Assembly (NCBI GenBank): GCA_016284355.1
Contig: JAEEOQ010000137.1
Coordinates: 1-64,000 of the forward strand
Length of the DNA stretch: 64,000 nt
From: Lachnospiraceae bacterium
GTDB taxonomy: Bacteria; Bacillota; Clostridia; Lachnospirales; Lachnospiraceae
Reading direction: 5' to 3'
The notes below the pieces were generated by a model. The model saw nothing but the letters and a program-made list of their open reading frames with translations. It searched no databases and was not told where the DNA came from. The position numbers and the translations under genes are program-made. This document shows, piece by piece, positions 28,127 through 38,205 of the stretch (position 1 is the stretch's first letter; every line of letters begins with the position of its first letter).

Positions 28127-30163
28127 ATGAAAAAATCAGATATCGGACTTGGAGCCCTCATGCTCTGCGTTATCATCTTCCTTATTATCCCTATTCCTGC
28201 ATTTTTACTTGATGTTATGCAGGCGCTTAACCTTGCACTTGCCATGGTGATAATGTTTACCGCGCTTTTTTCAAGAGAAGCCCTTGAGATGTCAAGCTTC
28301 CCTACGGTTCTCCTTATTACCACCATTTTCCGTATCTCGCTTAATGTTTCTTCCACAAGACTTATCCTTATTTCCGGTAAAGCCGGTAATGTGGTCCAGG
28401 TTTTTGGTGAATTCGTGGGAGGCGGAAGCCTTGTAGTCGGAATAATCGTATTTATCATACTCATACTTGTTCAGTTCCTTGTTATCAACAAAGGTTCTGA
28501 GCGTGTTGCGGAAGTTTCTGCAAGATTTACACTTGATGCTATGCCGGGTAAACAGATGGCCATAGACGCCGATCTTAACACCGGTGCCATTTCAGACGAT
28601 CAGGCAAGAGAAAGACGTCAGAAGATTCAGGACGAGGCAGCCTTCTTTGGTTCTATGGACGGTGCTACGAAGTACGTTAAAGGAGATGCGGTCTCAGGAC
28701 TTATTATTACCCTTATCAACTTTGCGGGCGGTATGGCAACAGGTATGCTTATGCAGGGCATGGACGCCACCCAGGCCTTAAATAACTACACCATAGTTAC
28801 CATCGGTGACGGCCTTGTAAGCCAGGTGCCTTCACTCCTTATTTCCCTTGCAACAGGTATACTTGTAACAAAGGTAAGCAAGGAATCAGATATTGGAGAT
28901 GTGCTTGTTAAACAGCTTTTCTCCATTCCAAAGGTGCTTTATATAGTCGGAGCAGCCATGATGCTCCTTGGACTTTTTACTCCGCTTTCTGCTCTTATCT
29001 TCGTATTTTACGGAGTTATGTTTATACTTGCCGGCGTTATGATAAACAGACAGATAGCTACCGAGGCTATAGGAGAGCAGGTTAACGAGGAAGAAGTTGC
29101 GGCAGAAGAGATCAGGAAGCCTGAAAATGTTAATGCTCTTCTTAACGTAGACCCTATTGAGCTTGAGTTTGGTTACGGTATCATTCCTCTTGCAGATGTC
29201 AACCAGGGCGGCGACCTTCTTGACAGGGTTGTTATGATACGTAGACAGATAGCTATTGAGCTTGGATGCGTGGTTCCTATTATCCGTCTTCGTGATAATA
29301 TCCAGCTCAATCCAAACCAGTATGTTATCAAGATAAAAGGTGTACAGGTCAGTGAAGGCGAGATCCTTTTTGACCACTATATGGCCATGAACCCCGGCTA
29401 TGTAGAGGAAGAGATTACAGGTATCCCTACCTTTGAGCCTTCTTTCCATCTTCCTGCCATCTGGATAACAGAAAGCCAGAGAGAGCGTGCAGAGGCCATG
29501 GGTTACACAGTAGTAGACCCGCCTTCCATCATCGCCACTCATCTTACCGAAATCGTCAGAAGCCACATTCACGAGCTTCTCACAAGGCAGGATGTACAAA
29601 ATCTTATCAACAACATAAAAGATGCAAACGAAACCCTTATAAGCGAGCTTGTGCCTAAGCTCCTTGGGGTTGGCGAGATACAGAAAGTACTCCAGAATCT
29701 CCTTATGGAGGGCATTTCCATAAGAGATCTTGTTACAATATTTGAGACTCTTGCAGATTATGCTCCTACCACAAGAGATACGGATGTACTTACAGAATAC
29801 GTAAGACAGGCACTTAAACGTGCCATCAGCGGAAAATATTTTCCAAACGGAGAGAGTACCAGCGTTGTAACTCTTGACCCGGAGGTTGAGCAGACTATCA
29901 TGAATTCCGTTAAACAGACGGAAAACGGAGCTTACCTTACCATTGAGCCTGATGAGGCTCAAAAGATCATCAACTCCACAAGAGGACAGATCGAAAAGCT
30001 CGAAGAGCTTGGTAAGCAGCCTATCATACTTGCTTCTCCAATAGTCCGTATGTATTTTAAGAAGCTTACCCAGGACTATTTTCCGGACCTTATCGTGGTT
30101 TCATACAACGAGGTGGAATCCGATGTTGAACTCCAATCTGTTGGGATGGTGACTAAAGAATGA
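28127..30163 (+). CDS. flhA: Flagellar biosynthesis protein FlhA
   Basis: FHIPEP family; RFTLDAMPGKQMAIDADLNTG. Confidence 0.97.
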   Translation: MKKSDIGLGALMLCVIIFLIIPIPAFLLDVMQALNLALAMVIMFTALFSREALEMSSFPTVLLITTIFRISLNVSSTRLILISGKAGNVVQVFGEFVGGGSLVVGIIVFIILILVQFLVINKGSERVAEVSARFTLDAMPGKQMAIDADLNTGAISDDQARERRQKIQDEAAFFGSMDGATKYVKGDAVSGLIITLINFAGGMATGMLMQGMDATQALNNYTIVTIGDGLVSQVPSLLISLATGILVTKVSKESDIGDVLVKQLFSIPKVLYIVGAAMMLLGLFTPLSALIFVFYGVMFILAGVMINRQIATEAIGEQVNEEEVAAEEIRKPENVNALLNVDPIELEFGYGIIPLADVNQGGDLLDRVVMIRRQIAIELGCVVPIIRLRDNIQLNPNQYVIKIKGVQVSEGEILFDHYMAMNPGYVEEEITGIPTFEPSFHLPAIWITESQRERAEAMGYTVVDPPSIIATHLTEIVRSHIHELLTRQDVQNLINNIKDANETLISELVPKLLGVGEIQKVLQNLLMEGISIRDLVTIFETLADYAPTTRDTDVLTEYVRQALKRAISGKYFPNGESTSVVTLDPEVEQTIMNSVKQTENGAYLTIEPDEAQKIINSTRGQIEKLEELGKQPIILASPIVRMYFKKLTQDYFPDLIVVSYNEVESDVELQSVGMVTKE

Positions 30164-31383
30164 TATTACAAAAGTATCAGGGGACAACTGAAAATGAGGC
30201 TGTGGAAGCAGCTAAAAGAGACCTTGGGGAAAGCGCCGTTATCATGCACAGGCGCATCGTAAAACCAAAAGGTTTTTATAAGCTGTTTAAAAAGCCTTAC
30301 TACGAGGTTACCGCAGGACTTGAAGAAAATATTACATACAAAAAAGAGGCAAAGGAAAGAGAAAGCGTGGCAAAGCCTCCTCAGGAAGAATCAGCCATAG
30401 AGCAAAAGCTTAATTCCCTTGCAAAGCTTATAGAAGAGCAGGTGGCAGCAACGGCTTCCTCATCAAAAGAGAGCGCAAGCCTTAAAAATGACCTTGAAGC
30501 GCTTGCAAAAGAGCCTTCGGAAGATAAAGAAAAAGACACTGAAAGCAAAGATATCCAGGAAGAGAAGGATATGGCAAGCGAAAAGCGTATAGCCTGTCTT
30601 CAGCTTATATACAATCAGCTTCTTGCCAGCGAAGTTGACGAAACATACGCAAATGAGCTTATCGGCGAGATAGAGGGTTCCCTTAAAAAGGATGCTACCA
30701 TAGACAACGTACTTGCTGCGGTATATCAGAAGATAGTTCTTAAGCTTGGAACGCCGTTTTCTCTTGAAGACATCGGCAAAGACGTTAAGTATATCTTCTT
30801 TATCGGGCCTACAGGCGTTGGAAAGACAACAACCATAGCAAAGATCGCATCTCTTTTCAAGCTTGTTAAAAAGACCAATCTTGCTCTTCTTACTGCAGAT
30901 ACATACCGTATCGCGGCAGTTGAGCAGCTTAACACATATGCGGGTATTCTTTCTGTTCCTTTAAAGGTTGTATATTCTGCATCAGAGCTTTCTGATGCAA
31001 AGCCTGAGATGGACGGCTTTGATATGGTACTTATTGATACAGCGGGAAGAAGCCACAAAAACAAAGAACAGACAGAGGATATAAAGAGATTTATTGATGC
31101 GATCCCTGAAAACGAGAGGGAAGTTTTCCTTGTTCTTTCAGCAGCTACAAAATACAAGGATCTTGTTCGTATCGTAGAAACATACAGTGAATTTACGGGC
31201 TTTAAGCTTATATTTACAAAACTTGATGAAACAGGAGCCATCGGCTGTATGTTTAACGTAAGGATGCTTACGGGCGCGCCTTTATCTTATATGACCTGGG
31301 GACAGCAGGTTCCCGACGATATAGGCAGGGTAGATGCCCAGGCCATCGCAAAGCAGCTTTTATCCGGCGGCGATAATACGTAA
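30160..31383 (+). CDS. flhF: Flagellar GTPase FlhF
   Basis: SRP-type GTPase GPTGVGKTTTIAK; ATGA overlap with flhA. Confidence 0.96.
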   Translation: MILQKYQGTTENEAVEAAKRDLGESAVIMHRRIVKPKGFYKLFKKPYYEVTAGLEENITYKKEAKERESVAKPPQEESAIEQKLNSLAKLIEEQVAATASSSKESASLKNDLEALAKEPSEDKEKDTESKDIQEEKDMASEKRIACLQLIYNQLLASEVDETYANELIGEIEGSLKKDATIDNVLAAVYQKIVLKLGTPFSLEDIGKDVKYIFFIGPTGVGKTTTIAKIASLFKLVKKTNLALLTADTYRIAAVEQLNTYAGILSVPLKVVYSASELSDAKPEMDGFDMVLIDTAGRSHKNKEQTEDIKRFIDAIPENEREVFLVLSAATKYKDLVRIVETYSEFTGFKLIFTKLDETGAIGCMFNVRMLTGAPLSYMTWGQQVPDDIGRVDAQAIAKQLLSGGDNT

Positions 31384-31410
31384 CCTTACGTAATCTTAAA
31401 GGGGGATAAT

Positions 31411-32286
31411 ATGGATCAGGCAACAGCACTCAGAGAACTGGTCAGAAACAGTAAGCCTACTCCGATAAATGCGCGTGTTATCACAGTTACAAGCGGAAAG
31501 GGTGGCGTAGGCAAGTCAAGTGTGGCCGTCAACCTTGCGATCGCTTTTGCAAAGCAGGGAAGAAGGGTCATAATCCTTGATGCGGATTTTGGTCTTGCAA
31601 ACGTTGAGGTTATGCTTGGAGTGAGACCTACAAGCAACCTTGCTGACCTTATGTTCAGAAATAAAAGTATAAAAGATATCATTACTGAAGGGCCAAACGG
31701 CATCGGGTTTATATCCGGCGGCTCCGGCATTCAGGAAATGACAAACCTTAGCAAAGAACAGCTTATCAATCTTTCAGCCAGGCTAACAGAACTTGATGAG
31801 CTAAGCGATATAATAATAATCGATACGGGAGCAGGTATAAGTGACGCGGTTATGGAATTTGTCATGGCGTCTTCTGAGGTGCTTCTTGTAGCTACTCCGG
31901 AGCCTACATCAATCACTGATGCCTATGCTCTTTTAAAGACGCTTAACAAAAAGACGGCATTTGTAAAGGAACACTCTAAAATTCAGCTTATAGCAAACAG
32001 AGTGGGAGATCCCGATGAGGGTCTTGAACTTTACAACAAGCTTAGCCTTGTAGTAGGAAAATTCCTTGATATTTCAATTTCCTACCTTGGAAGCGTTCCA
32101 AAAGACAATCTTATGGTCAAGTCTGTGATGATGCAAAAACCGGTTATGGCATCATATCCGGAATCGCAGGCTGCAAGGTCGTTTGAAAACCTTGCTTCAA
32201 AAATGCTTGGCCTTGAACCGGTGGCACCATCGGGAAGAAGAGGGATAGCGGGACTGTTTTTTTCAGTACTCGGAAGAAGACAATAA
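31411..32286 (+). CDS. flhG: MinD-like ATPase FlhG/YlxH
   Basis: TSGKGGVGKSSVAVNLA, downstream of flhF. Confidence 0.95.
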   Translation: MDQATALRELVRNSKPTPINARVITVTSGKGGVGKSSVAVNLAIAFAKQGRRVIILDADFGLANVEVMLGVRPTSNLADLMFRNKSIKDIITEGPNGIGFISGGSGIQEMTNLSKEQLINLSARLTELDELSDIIIIDTGAGISDAVMEFVMASSEVLLVATPEPTSITDAYALLKTLNKKTAFVKEHSKIQLIANRVGDPDEGLELYNKLSLVVGKFLDISISYLGSVPKDNLMVKSVMMQKPVMASYPESQAARSFENLASKMLGLEPVAPSGRRGIAGLFFSVLGRRQ

Positions 32287-32307
32287 ATCACGGGAGGCAA
32301 AAAGGAT

Positions 32308-33069
32308 ATGATTTCAGATACTTTGGGGATTGGGGATAAGATCGATGTCCTTAAGTGGGAGAATGCGGTAAACAAGGACGGGGAGCTTATGGCTCTTACC
32401 AGCAGGATCCTTGATTTTGTGGATGAAAAAACAATAAAAATATTAATGCCGATGGATAAGAGCAGGATCGTTCCTTTAGGAGCGGGAGAAACCTACTCTA
32501 TGTACTTTTATACCAAGGTCGGCACTTATATGTCAAAGGCTACGGTTAAAGACAGGTTTTCAGACGAGGGAATGGGTATCCTTGTTGTAGAACTTGTTTC
32601 ATCTCTTGAGAAGCTTCAAAGAAGGCGTTTTTTCAGGGTGGAATGCGTACTTGACATTCAGTCCCATGTCCTTACGGAAAAAGAGCGTGAGATATTAGAA
32701 GAAGCAGAAAGGGATCTTTCTTCCATGGCAAAGATGGATTACCTTATTAACAGCATCGCCATAAAGCAGGATGAATGGGAGACCGGTATGATAACCGATA
32801 TCTCGGGAGGCGGTATCTGCTATATTACAAAAGTTGAAAAGCACAAAGGAGATATCATCCTTCTTTCTATGGAACTTGTAAACGGACCTGAGGCCAGAAA
32901 CCACAAGATCCTTGCAAGAAATCTTTCTTCGGCTCCGATTGAAAAGAAACCGGGATTTTTTGAAAACAGAGCCCAGTTTATAAAACTGTCAACTGTCGAA
33001 AGAGAAGAGATAATAAGATTTGTTTTTGAAGAAGACAGAAAAAAGAGAAAAAGAGAGAGAGGTAACTAA
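32308..33069 (+). CDS. PilZ/YcgR-like c-di-GMP-binding flagellar brake protein
   Basis: RRRFFRVEC (RxxxR) and DISGGGICYI motifs. Confidence 0.88.
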   Translation: MISDTLGIGDKIDVLKWENAVNKDGELMALTSRILDFVDEKTIKILMPMDKSRIVPLGAGETYSMYFYTKVGTYMSKATVKDRFSDEGMGILVVELVSSLEKLQRRRFFRVECVLDIQSHVLTEKEREILEEAERDLSSMAKMDYLINSIAIKQDEWETGMITDISGGGICYITKVEKHKGDIILLSMELVNGPEARNHKILARNLSSAPIEKKPGFFENRAQFIKLSTVEREEIIRFVFEEDRKKRKRERGN

Positions 33070-33070
33070 T

Positions 33071-34150
33071 ATGAGCGCAAATTGTAAGAATATTTTAATA
33101 ATTGATGACTCTGCACTCATGAGAAGGGTGCTCTCTGATATAATAAATTCTGATGAAAGATTTACTGTGTCCGATTCAGCGGTAAACGGCCTTGAAGGAC
33201 TCGAGCTCATCAAAAAGAACTATAGCTCCTACGGAGCTGTTATCCTGGACATTAACATGCCTAAGATGAACGGTATCCAGATGCTTGAAGAGCTTGAGAA
33301 ATCCGGTATCAAGATTCCTGTTATCATTGTCAGCACTATCGCGCGTGAAGGTGCGGCAGAGACCATCAGATGTCTTGAACTCGGAGCTTTTGACTTCGTT
33401 ACCAAGCCTGATTCATTTGCGGAAGCAAAGAGCGACAGCTTCAAAAAGAAGATAGTTGACATGCTTTGTTCAGCCATCAAAGAACCGATTGATTTTTCAG
33501 GGTTCTCTGTTCCAAAGCCTGAGCCTCCTAAGCCCCAGTTTGTTAAATCAGAGAGGCGTAAAGTTACAAAGGGCAAAAAGCTTGTCGCACTTGCCTGCTC
33601 CACAGGAGGCCCGAAGGCTCTCCAGCAGGTTATACCTTATCTTCCCGCAAACCTTGACGCACCGGTTCTTATCGTTCAGCACATGCCTGAAGGTTTCACC
33701 CTTTCTTTAGCTAACAGACTCGGTGAAATGGGAACCATAGCGGTTAAGGAAGCCCAGGATGGTGAGATCATCAAGAAGGGCCAAGTATATATGGCTAAGG
33801 GTGGCTATCAGATGAGACTTGAACAGTCCGCAGGAGAAAGCTACCTCACACTTTCAAAGGATCCGCCTAGAGGAGGTCTTAGACCTTGCGCTGACATTAT
33901 GTATGAATCACTTATGGGCACCGATTATGACCTTATCTGTTGCGTTGTTCTTACAGGTATGGGCGGCGACGGATCACAGGGAATCACGCAACTAAATGAC
34001 ACTAACAACATTTACGTGATCGCACAGGACGAAGAGACATGTACCGTATACGGTATGCCTAAGATGGCCTACGAAACGGGACTTGTGGATGAAGTACATC
34101 CTTTAAACATGATAGCCGATGCGATCACCAGAGCCGTGGGGGTGCAATAG
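33071..34150 (+). CDS. cheB: Chemotaxis methylesterase CheB
   Basis: Receiver + CheB domain: ACSTGGPKALQQVIPYLP, VVLTGMGGDGSQG. Confidence 0.96.
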   Translation: MSANCKNILIIDDSALMRRVLSDIINSDERFTVSDSAVNGLEGLELIKKNYSSYGAVILDINMPKMNGIQMLEELEKSGIKIPVIIVSTIAREGAAETIRCLELGAFDFVTKPDSFAEAKSDSFKKKIVDMLCSAIKEPIDFSGFSVPKPEPPKPQFVKSERRKVTKGKKLVALACSTGGPKALQQVIPYLPANLDAPVLIVQHMPEGFTLSLANRLGEMGTIAVKEAQDGEIIKKGQVYMAKGGYQMRLEQSAGESYLTLSKDPPRGGLRPCADIMYESLMGTDYDLICCVVLTGMGGDGSQGITQLNDTNNIYVIAQDEETCTVYGMPKMAYETGLVDEVHPLNMIADAITRAVGVQ

Positions 34151-34151
34151 T

Positions 34152-36257
34152 ATGGATGTAAGCCAGTACCTAGAAATCTTTGTTGATGAAACCAAGGAAC
34201 ATCTTCAGAGCCTTAACGAACAGATCCTTATACTCGAAAAAGAGCCTGACAGCAAGGAACCTATTCAGGAAATTTTCCGTGCTGCCCATTCTCTTAAGGG
34301 TATGGCAGGAACCATGGGATATAAGCGTATGCAGCGTCTTACCCATGATCTTGAAAATGTCTTTTCTGAGATCCGTGAAGGCAAGATGGGTGTTACCGAT
34401 GAACTCGTCGATGTTTTATTCCGTGGTCTTGATGCTCTTGAAGGATATCTTGACAATATCATAAACACTCAGGATGAGGGTGATAATGATAATGAAGATA
34501 TCATCCAGGACCTTGACCGTATTCTTAAAGCCGGAACAGGCGCAGGCGGAGCAGCAGCTCCGGCACCGGCAGCAAAAGAAGAAGCTGCGCAGACAGCAAC
34601 AGCTACAGCAGCGGCACCTGCAGCTGCAGATGACAAAGCTAAATATCACAGCCTTGTACTTGCTGAGCATGAAGCAAATGCAGCACAAAAAGCTGTTGAA
34701 GAAAAGAAGAACGTATTCGGTCTTACCGTATACATTCAGGAAACCTGTCTTCTTAAGGCAGCAAGAGCTTTCCTTGTATTTAAAGCTCTTGAGCCTCTTG
34801 GAGATGTTATCAAAGCTGAGCCTAACGTACAGGATATTGAAGATGAGAGATTTGATTTTGATTTCTCACTTATCCTTGTAACAGAGGCTGACATGGACAA
34901 AGTCAAAGAAGCAGTTATGTCTGTTTCTGAGATCGGCGAGTGCTTTATCGGCGCAGTTGATCCTGCCAACCATGTTGAAGGCGGAGACAAGAAAGAAGAA
35001 TCTGCAGAAGCTAAACCTGCAGAGAAGAAAGAAGCTCCTAAGGCTGCAGCAGCAGGCGGAGCAGCAAAAGCTCCTGCAAAAACTACAGGAAAAGCAGTTG
35101 TTAACCGTTCGGTACGTGTTGATATCGAAAAGCTCGATGGTCTTATGAACCTTGTATCAGAGCTTATCATTGCCAAGAACGGTCTTGTAAGTATGTCCGG
35201 CGGCGATACCGAAAATAAGGACATGCAGGGCTTTAATGAACAGATCGAATACCTTGAGACAGTTACCACAAATCTTCATGAGACAGTTATGAAGGTTCGA
35301 ATGGTTCCTATCGAGAGCGTAGTTAATAAGTTCCCACGTATGATCCGTGACTTATCAAAGAAACTTGATAAGAAGATGGAATTATACATGACAGGTGAGG
35401 ATACAGAACTTGACCGTACCGTAGTAGACGAGATCGGTGATCCTCTTATGCATCTCCTTCGTAACTCTGCAGACCACGGTCTTGAGTCAAACGAAGAGAG
35501 AGTTAAGCTTGGCAAGCCTGAGGTTGGTAGCATTTTCCTTGATGCTTACCAGGAGGGCAACAACGTTGTCATCGAAGTTAGAGATGACGGTGCCGGCATC
35601 AATATCGAGAAAGTTAAAAAGAAAGCCGTTGAGCGTGGAATGTTTACAGAAGAGCAGGCAGAGGCTCTTTCAGATAAAGAGACCATCGATCTTCTTTTCC
35701 TTCCATCATTCTCAACAGCAGACAAGATCTCAGACGTTTCAGGTCGAGGCGTTGGTCTTGACGTTGTTAAGACAAATATCGAGTCCCTTGGCGGCAGCAT
35801 CGAAGCTAAGACAAAGAAGGGCGAAGGCTCAAGCTTTATCGTAAGACTTCCTCTTACACTTGCTATCGTACAGGCTCTTATGGTTGAACTTGGTCAGGAA
35901 AAATACGCTATTCCTCTTGGAAGTATCCAGACAATCGAGAATATTTCCAAAGATGAGATCAAGTATGTACAGAATAAAGAAGTTATCCACTTAAGAGGTA
36001 ACGTTATTCCTCTTATCCGTCTTGATGAGCTTCTTGATGTTGACAGAGGAGATGCGGCAGAAGAGAACCTTACTGTTGTTATCGTATCCAAGGGCGAAAG
36101 CCTTGCAGGTCTTGTTGTTGATAATCTCATCGGTCAGCAGGAGATCGTTATTAAGTCGATCGGAAAGTTTATCAGCTACAGCAAGGTTATCAGTGGTGCT
36201 ACGATCCTCGGCGATGGCGGTGTTGCACTCATCATTGATCCTAATGTATTGTTATAG
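34152..36257 (+). CDS. cheA: Chemotaxis histidine kinase CheA
   Basis: HPt AAHSLKGMAGTMGY; dimerization, HATPase and CheW domains; start placed at ATG 34152. Confidence 0.97.
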   Translation: MDVSQYLEIFVDETKEHLQSLNEQILILEKEPDSKEPIQEIFRAAHSLKGMAGTMGYKRMQRLTHDLENVFSEIREGKMGVTDELVDVLFRGLDALEGYLDNIINTQDEGDNDNEDIIQDLDRILKAGTGAGGAAAPAPAAKEEAAQTATATAAAPAAADDKAKYHSLVLAEHEANAAQKAVEEKKNVFGLTVYIQETCLLKAARAFLVFKALEPLGDVIKAEPNVQDIEDERFDFDFSLILVTEADMDKVKEAVMSVSEIGECFIGAVDPANHVEGGDKKEESAEAKPAEKKEAPKAAAAGGAAKAPAKTTGKAVVNRSVRVDIEKLDGLMNLVSELIIAKNGLVSMSGGDTENKDMQGFNEQIEYLETVTTNLHETVMKVRMVPIESVVNKFPRMIRDLSKKLDKKMELYMTGEDTELDRTVVDEIGDPLMHLLRNSADHGLESNEERVKLGKPEVGSIFLDAYQEGNNVVIEVRDDGAGINIEKVKKKAVERGMFTEEQAEALSDKETIDLLFLPSFSTADKISDVSGRGVGLDVVKTNIESLGGSIEAKTKKGEGSSFIVRLPLTLAIVQALMVELGQEKYAIPLGSIQTIENISKDEIKYVQNKEVIHLRGNVIPLIRLDELLDVDRGDAAEENLTVVIVSKGESLAGLVVDNLIGQQEIVIKSIGKFISYSKVISGATILGDGGVALIIDPNVLL

Positions 36258-36268
36258 GAGGGGTAGTC

Positions 36269-36733
36269 ATGGATAAGAACGTAGTAGTTGAAGAGACAAA
36301 GCAGTATATTGTAGCCAAACTTGATATTGAGCAGTTCGGTATTGATATCGGCTACATTGACAATATTGTCAGAATGCAGAAGATTACCAGAATTCCTAAG
36401 TCACAGCGTTACTTCAAGGGTGTTATCAATCTCCGTGGTGAGGTTATCCCTGTTATGAGCTTAAGACTTAAGTTCGATCTTGATGATGACGTTATCACAA
36501 ACGCGTCAAGGATCATCATAATCAAACTTGAGAATTCAGGTATGGTTGGCCTTATCGTTGATGAGGTTAAGGAAGTTGTTACACTTTCCTCAAGCGAGGT
36601 TGAAAAGCCTAAAGCTTCAAAGGACAGCAAGAACAACGAAATGCAGAGATTCCTTGCAGGTATCGGTAAACACGGCGATACGTTAATCTCGCTTCTTAAT
36701 ATCAACAATGTTGTTATGGATAAGGAGAATTAG
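36269..36733 (+). CDS. cheW: Chemotaxis coupling protein CheW
   Basis: FKGVINLRGEVIPVMSLRLKF. Confidence 0.96.
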   Translation: MDKNVVVEETKQYIVAKLDIEQFGIDIGYIDNIVRMQKITRIPKSQRYFKGVINLRGEVIPVMSLRLKFDLDDDVITNASRIIIIKLENSGMVGLIVDEVKEVVTLSSSEVEKPKASKDSKNNEMQRFLAGIGKHGDTLISLLNINNVVMDKEN

Positions 36734-36735
36734 CG

Positions 36736-37356
36736 ATGTCAAAACTTGATCTTAATGATGTGGGCAGCGTTCAGTTTGACGTTCTCAAAGAGATAGGTAA
36801 TATCGGTGCGGGAAATGCCACAACAGCCCTTTCACAGATGATCAATACCAAAGTTGATATGCAAGTTCCAAAGGTAGAGCTCCTGGGTTTCCAGGAGCTA
36901 CCTGACATTGTCGGCGGGGCTGAAAAGATTGTCGTTGGCATCCTAGTAAACCTCGAAGGCGATGTGGATGGCATGATGATGTTCATGGTGGACAAAGTCT
37001 GTGCACATAACCTAGTAGATATCCTTATGGGTAAAAAACCAAGTAACGATGATTCTGATTTTGACGAGATTTCCCTTTCTGCACTTCAGGAGATCGGAAA
37101 TATCATAGGAGGCGCTTATCTTAATTCCCTTTCGTCTCTTACAAACCTCGTTATTACAGAGTCGATCCCTTATCTTTCGGTTGATATGGCGGGCGCTATT
37201 CTTTCAGTTCCTGCTATAGAGTTTGGTAAGATTGGAGACAAGGCACTTCTTATTCAGTCTCGTTTCCTTGATGATGATATGTCGGTTGACGGCTTCTTCA
37301 TCCTTATCCCAACCCTTGAATCCTACGATAAGATATTTGGTGCGCTTGGCTTGTAA
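36736..37356 (+). CDS. cheC: Chemotaxis protein CheC
   Basis: KEIGNIGAGNATTALSQMI / LQEIGNIIGGAYLNSLS. Confidence 0.95.
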   Translation: MSKLDLNDVGSVQFDVLKEIGNIGAGNATTALSQMINTKVDMQVPKVELLGFQELPDIVGGAEKIVVGILVNLEGDVDGMMMFMVDKVCAHNLVDILMGKKPSNDDSDFDEISLSALQEIGNIIGGAYLNSLSSLTNLVITESIPYLSVDMAGAILSVPAIEFGKIGDKALLIQSRFLDDDMSVDGFFILIPTLESYDKIFGALGL

Positions 37357-37374
37357 AAAGGGGAATATTATTTT

Positions 37375-37860
37375 ATGGGTGTAATGATAAAAGTTGGAAT
37401 GGCAGATCTTAAAGTATGTAAGGCTCCTGATAATCTTACAACCCTTGGACTTGGTTCATGCGTAGGTGCTTCAATCTACGATCCTGTTACCAAGGTTTCA
37501 GGTATGCTTCACTGCATGCTGCCGGATTCCACTAAAATAGCTAATAATCAAAACAGAGCTAAATTTGCTGATTCCGGACTTGATGATCTTATTGCCGACA
37601 TGAAAAAACTTGGGGCGGAACAGAGCAGGCTTGTGGCTAAGATCGCAGGCGGCGCCCAGATGTTTGCATTTTCTGGCAATAACGACATGTTAAGAGTCGG
37701 AGATCGTAACGTAGAAGCTGTTAAGGCAAAGCTTAAGGCCTTGCGTATTCCTATCATAGCGGAAGATACCGGTCTTAATTATGGTCGTACCATTGAGTTT
37801 TACTCAGAGACAGGTAATCTTATTATTAAATCCGTAGGAAAAGAGACTAAGACGATATGA
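37375..37860 (+). CDS. cheD: Chemoreceptor glutamine deamidase CheD
   Basis: LTTLGLGSCVGASIYDP...GMLHCMLP. Confidence 0.95.
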   Translation: MGVMIKVGMADLKVCKAPDNLTTLGLGSCVGASIYDPVTKVSGMLHCMLPDSTKIANNQNRAKFADSGLDDLIADMKKLGAEQSRLVAKIAGGAQMFAFSGNNDMLRVGDRNVEAVKAKLKALRIPIIAEDTGLNYGRTIEFYSETGNLIIKSVGKETKTI

Positions 37861-38168
37861 AGGAAAAGTTTATACCTCTCGTTACGATGCTGTCGGCAGG
37901 CCTTGTTACCTGCCTTATTTGCATATTTAAGCCGATGGACACGATCCCTTCGCTTATCTCTTTGCTTATAACTCTTATTGTGTTTTACATTTTGGGATGT
38001 ATTGCCAAAAAGATAATCAAAAAGCAGGTGGATAAAGCCAACAGAGAGGCAGAAGAGCGTGCAAACCACGAGGAATACTTAAGGCTTAAAGAGCAGGAAG
38101 AACGTGAAGAAGCCGAAAGAGCGGCAAAAGAAGCCGCCGCTGCGGCAGGAGAAGAGTCCGCTTCATAG
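37857..38168 (+). CDS. Small membrane protein with charged coiled-coil tail
   Basis: Two hydrophobic segments then EEREEAERAAKEAAAAAGEE; ATGA overlap with cheD. Confidence 0.7.
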   Translation: MKEKFIPLVTMLSAGLVTCLICIFKPMDTIPSLISLLITLIVFYILGCIAKKIIKKQVDKANREAEERANHEEYLRLKEQEEREEAERAAKEAAAAAGEESAS

Positions 38169-38205
38169 TTTTTTGCAAAAATCTTTAATGTAGAGGGTGA
38201 TATAA

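Noticed and set aside
28886-29962. 358-aa minus-strand ORF antisense to flhA
   Set aside because: Fully inside a well-supported flhA; Cys/Lys/Tyr-rich composition is typical of a shadow ORF.
34540-34640. GCA/GCT-rich tract in cheA as a microsatellite
   Set aside because: Imperfect, encodes Ala-rich interdomain linkers common in CheA.
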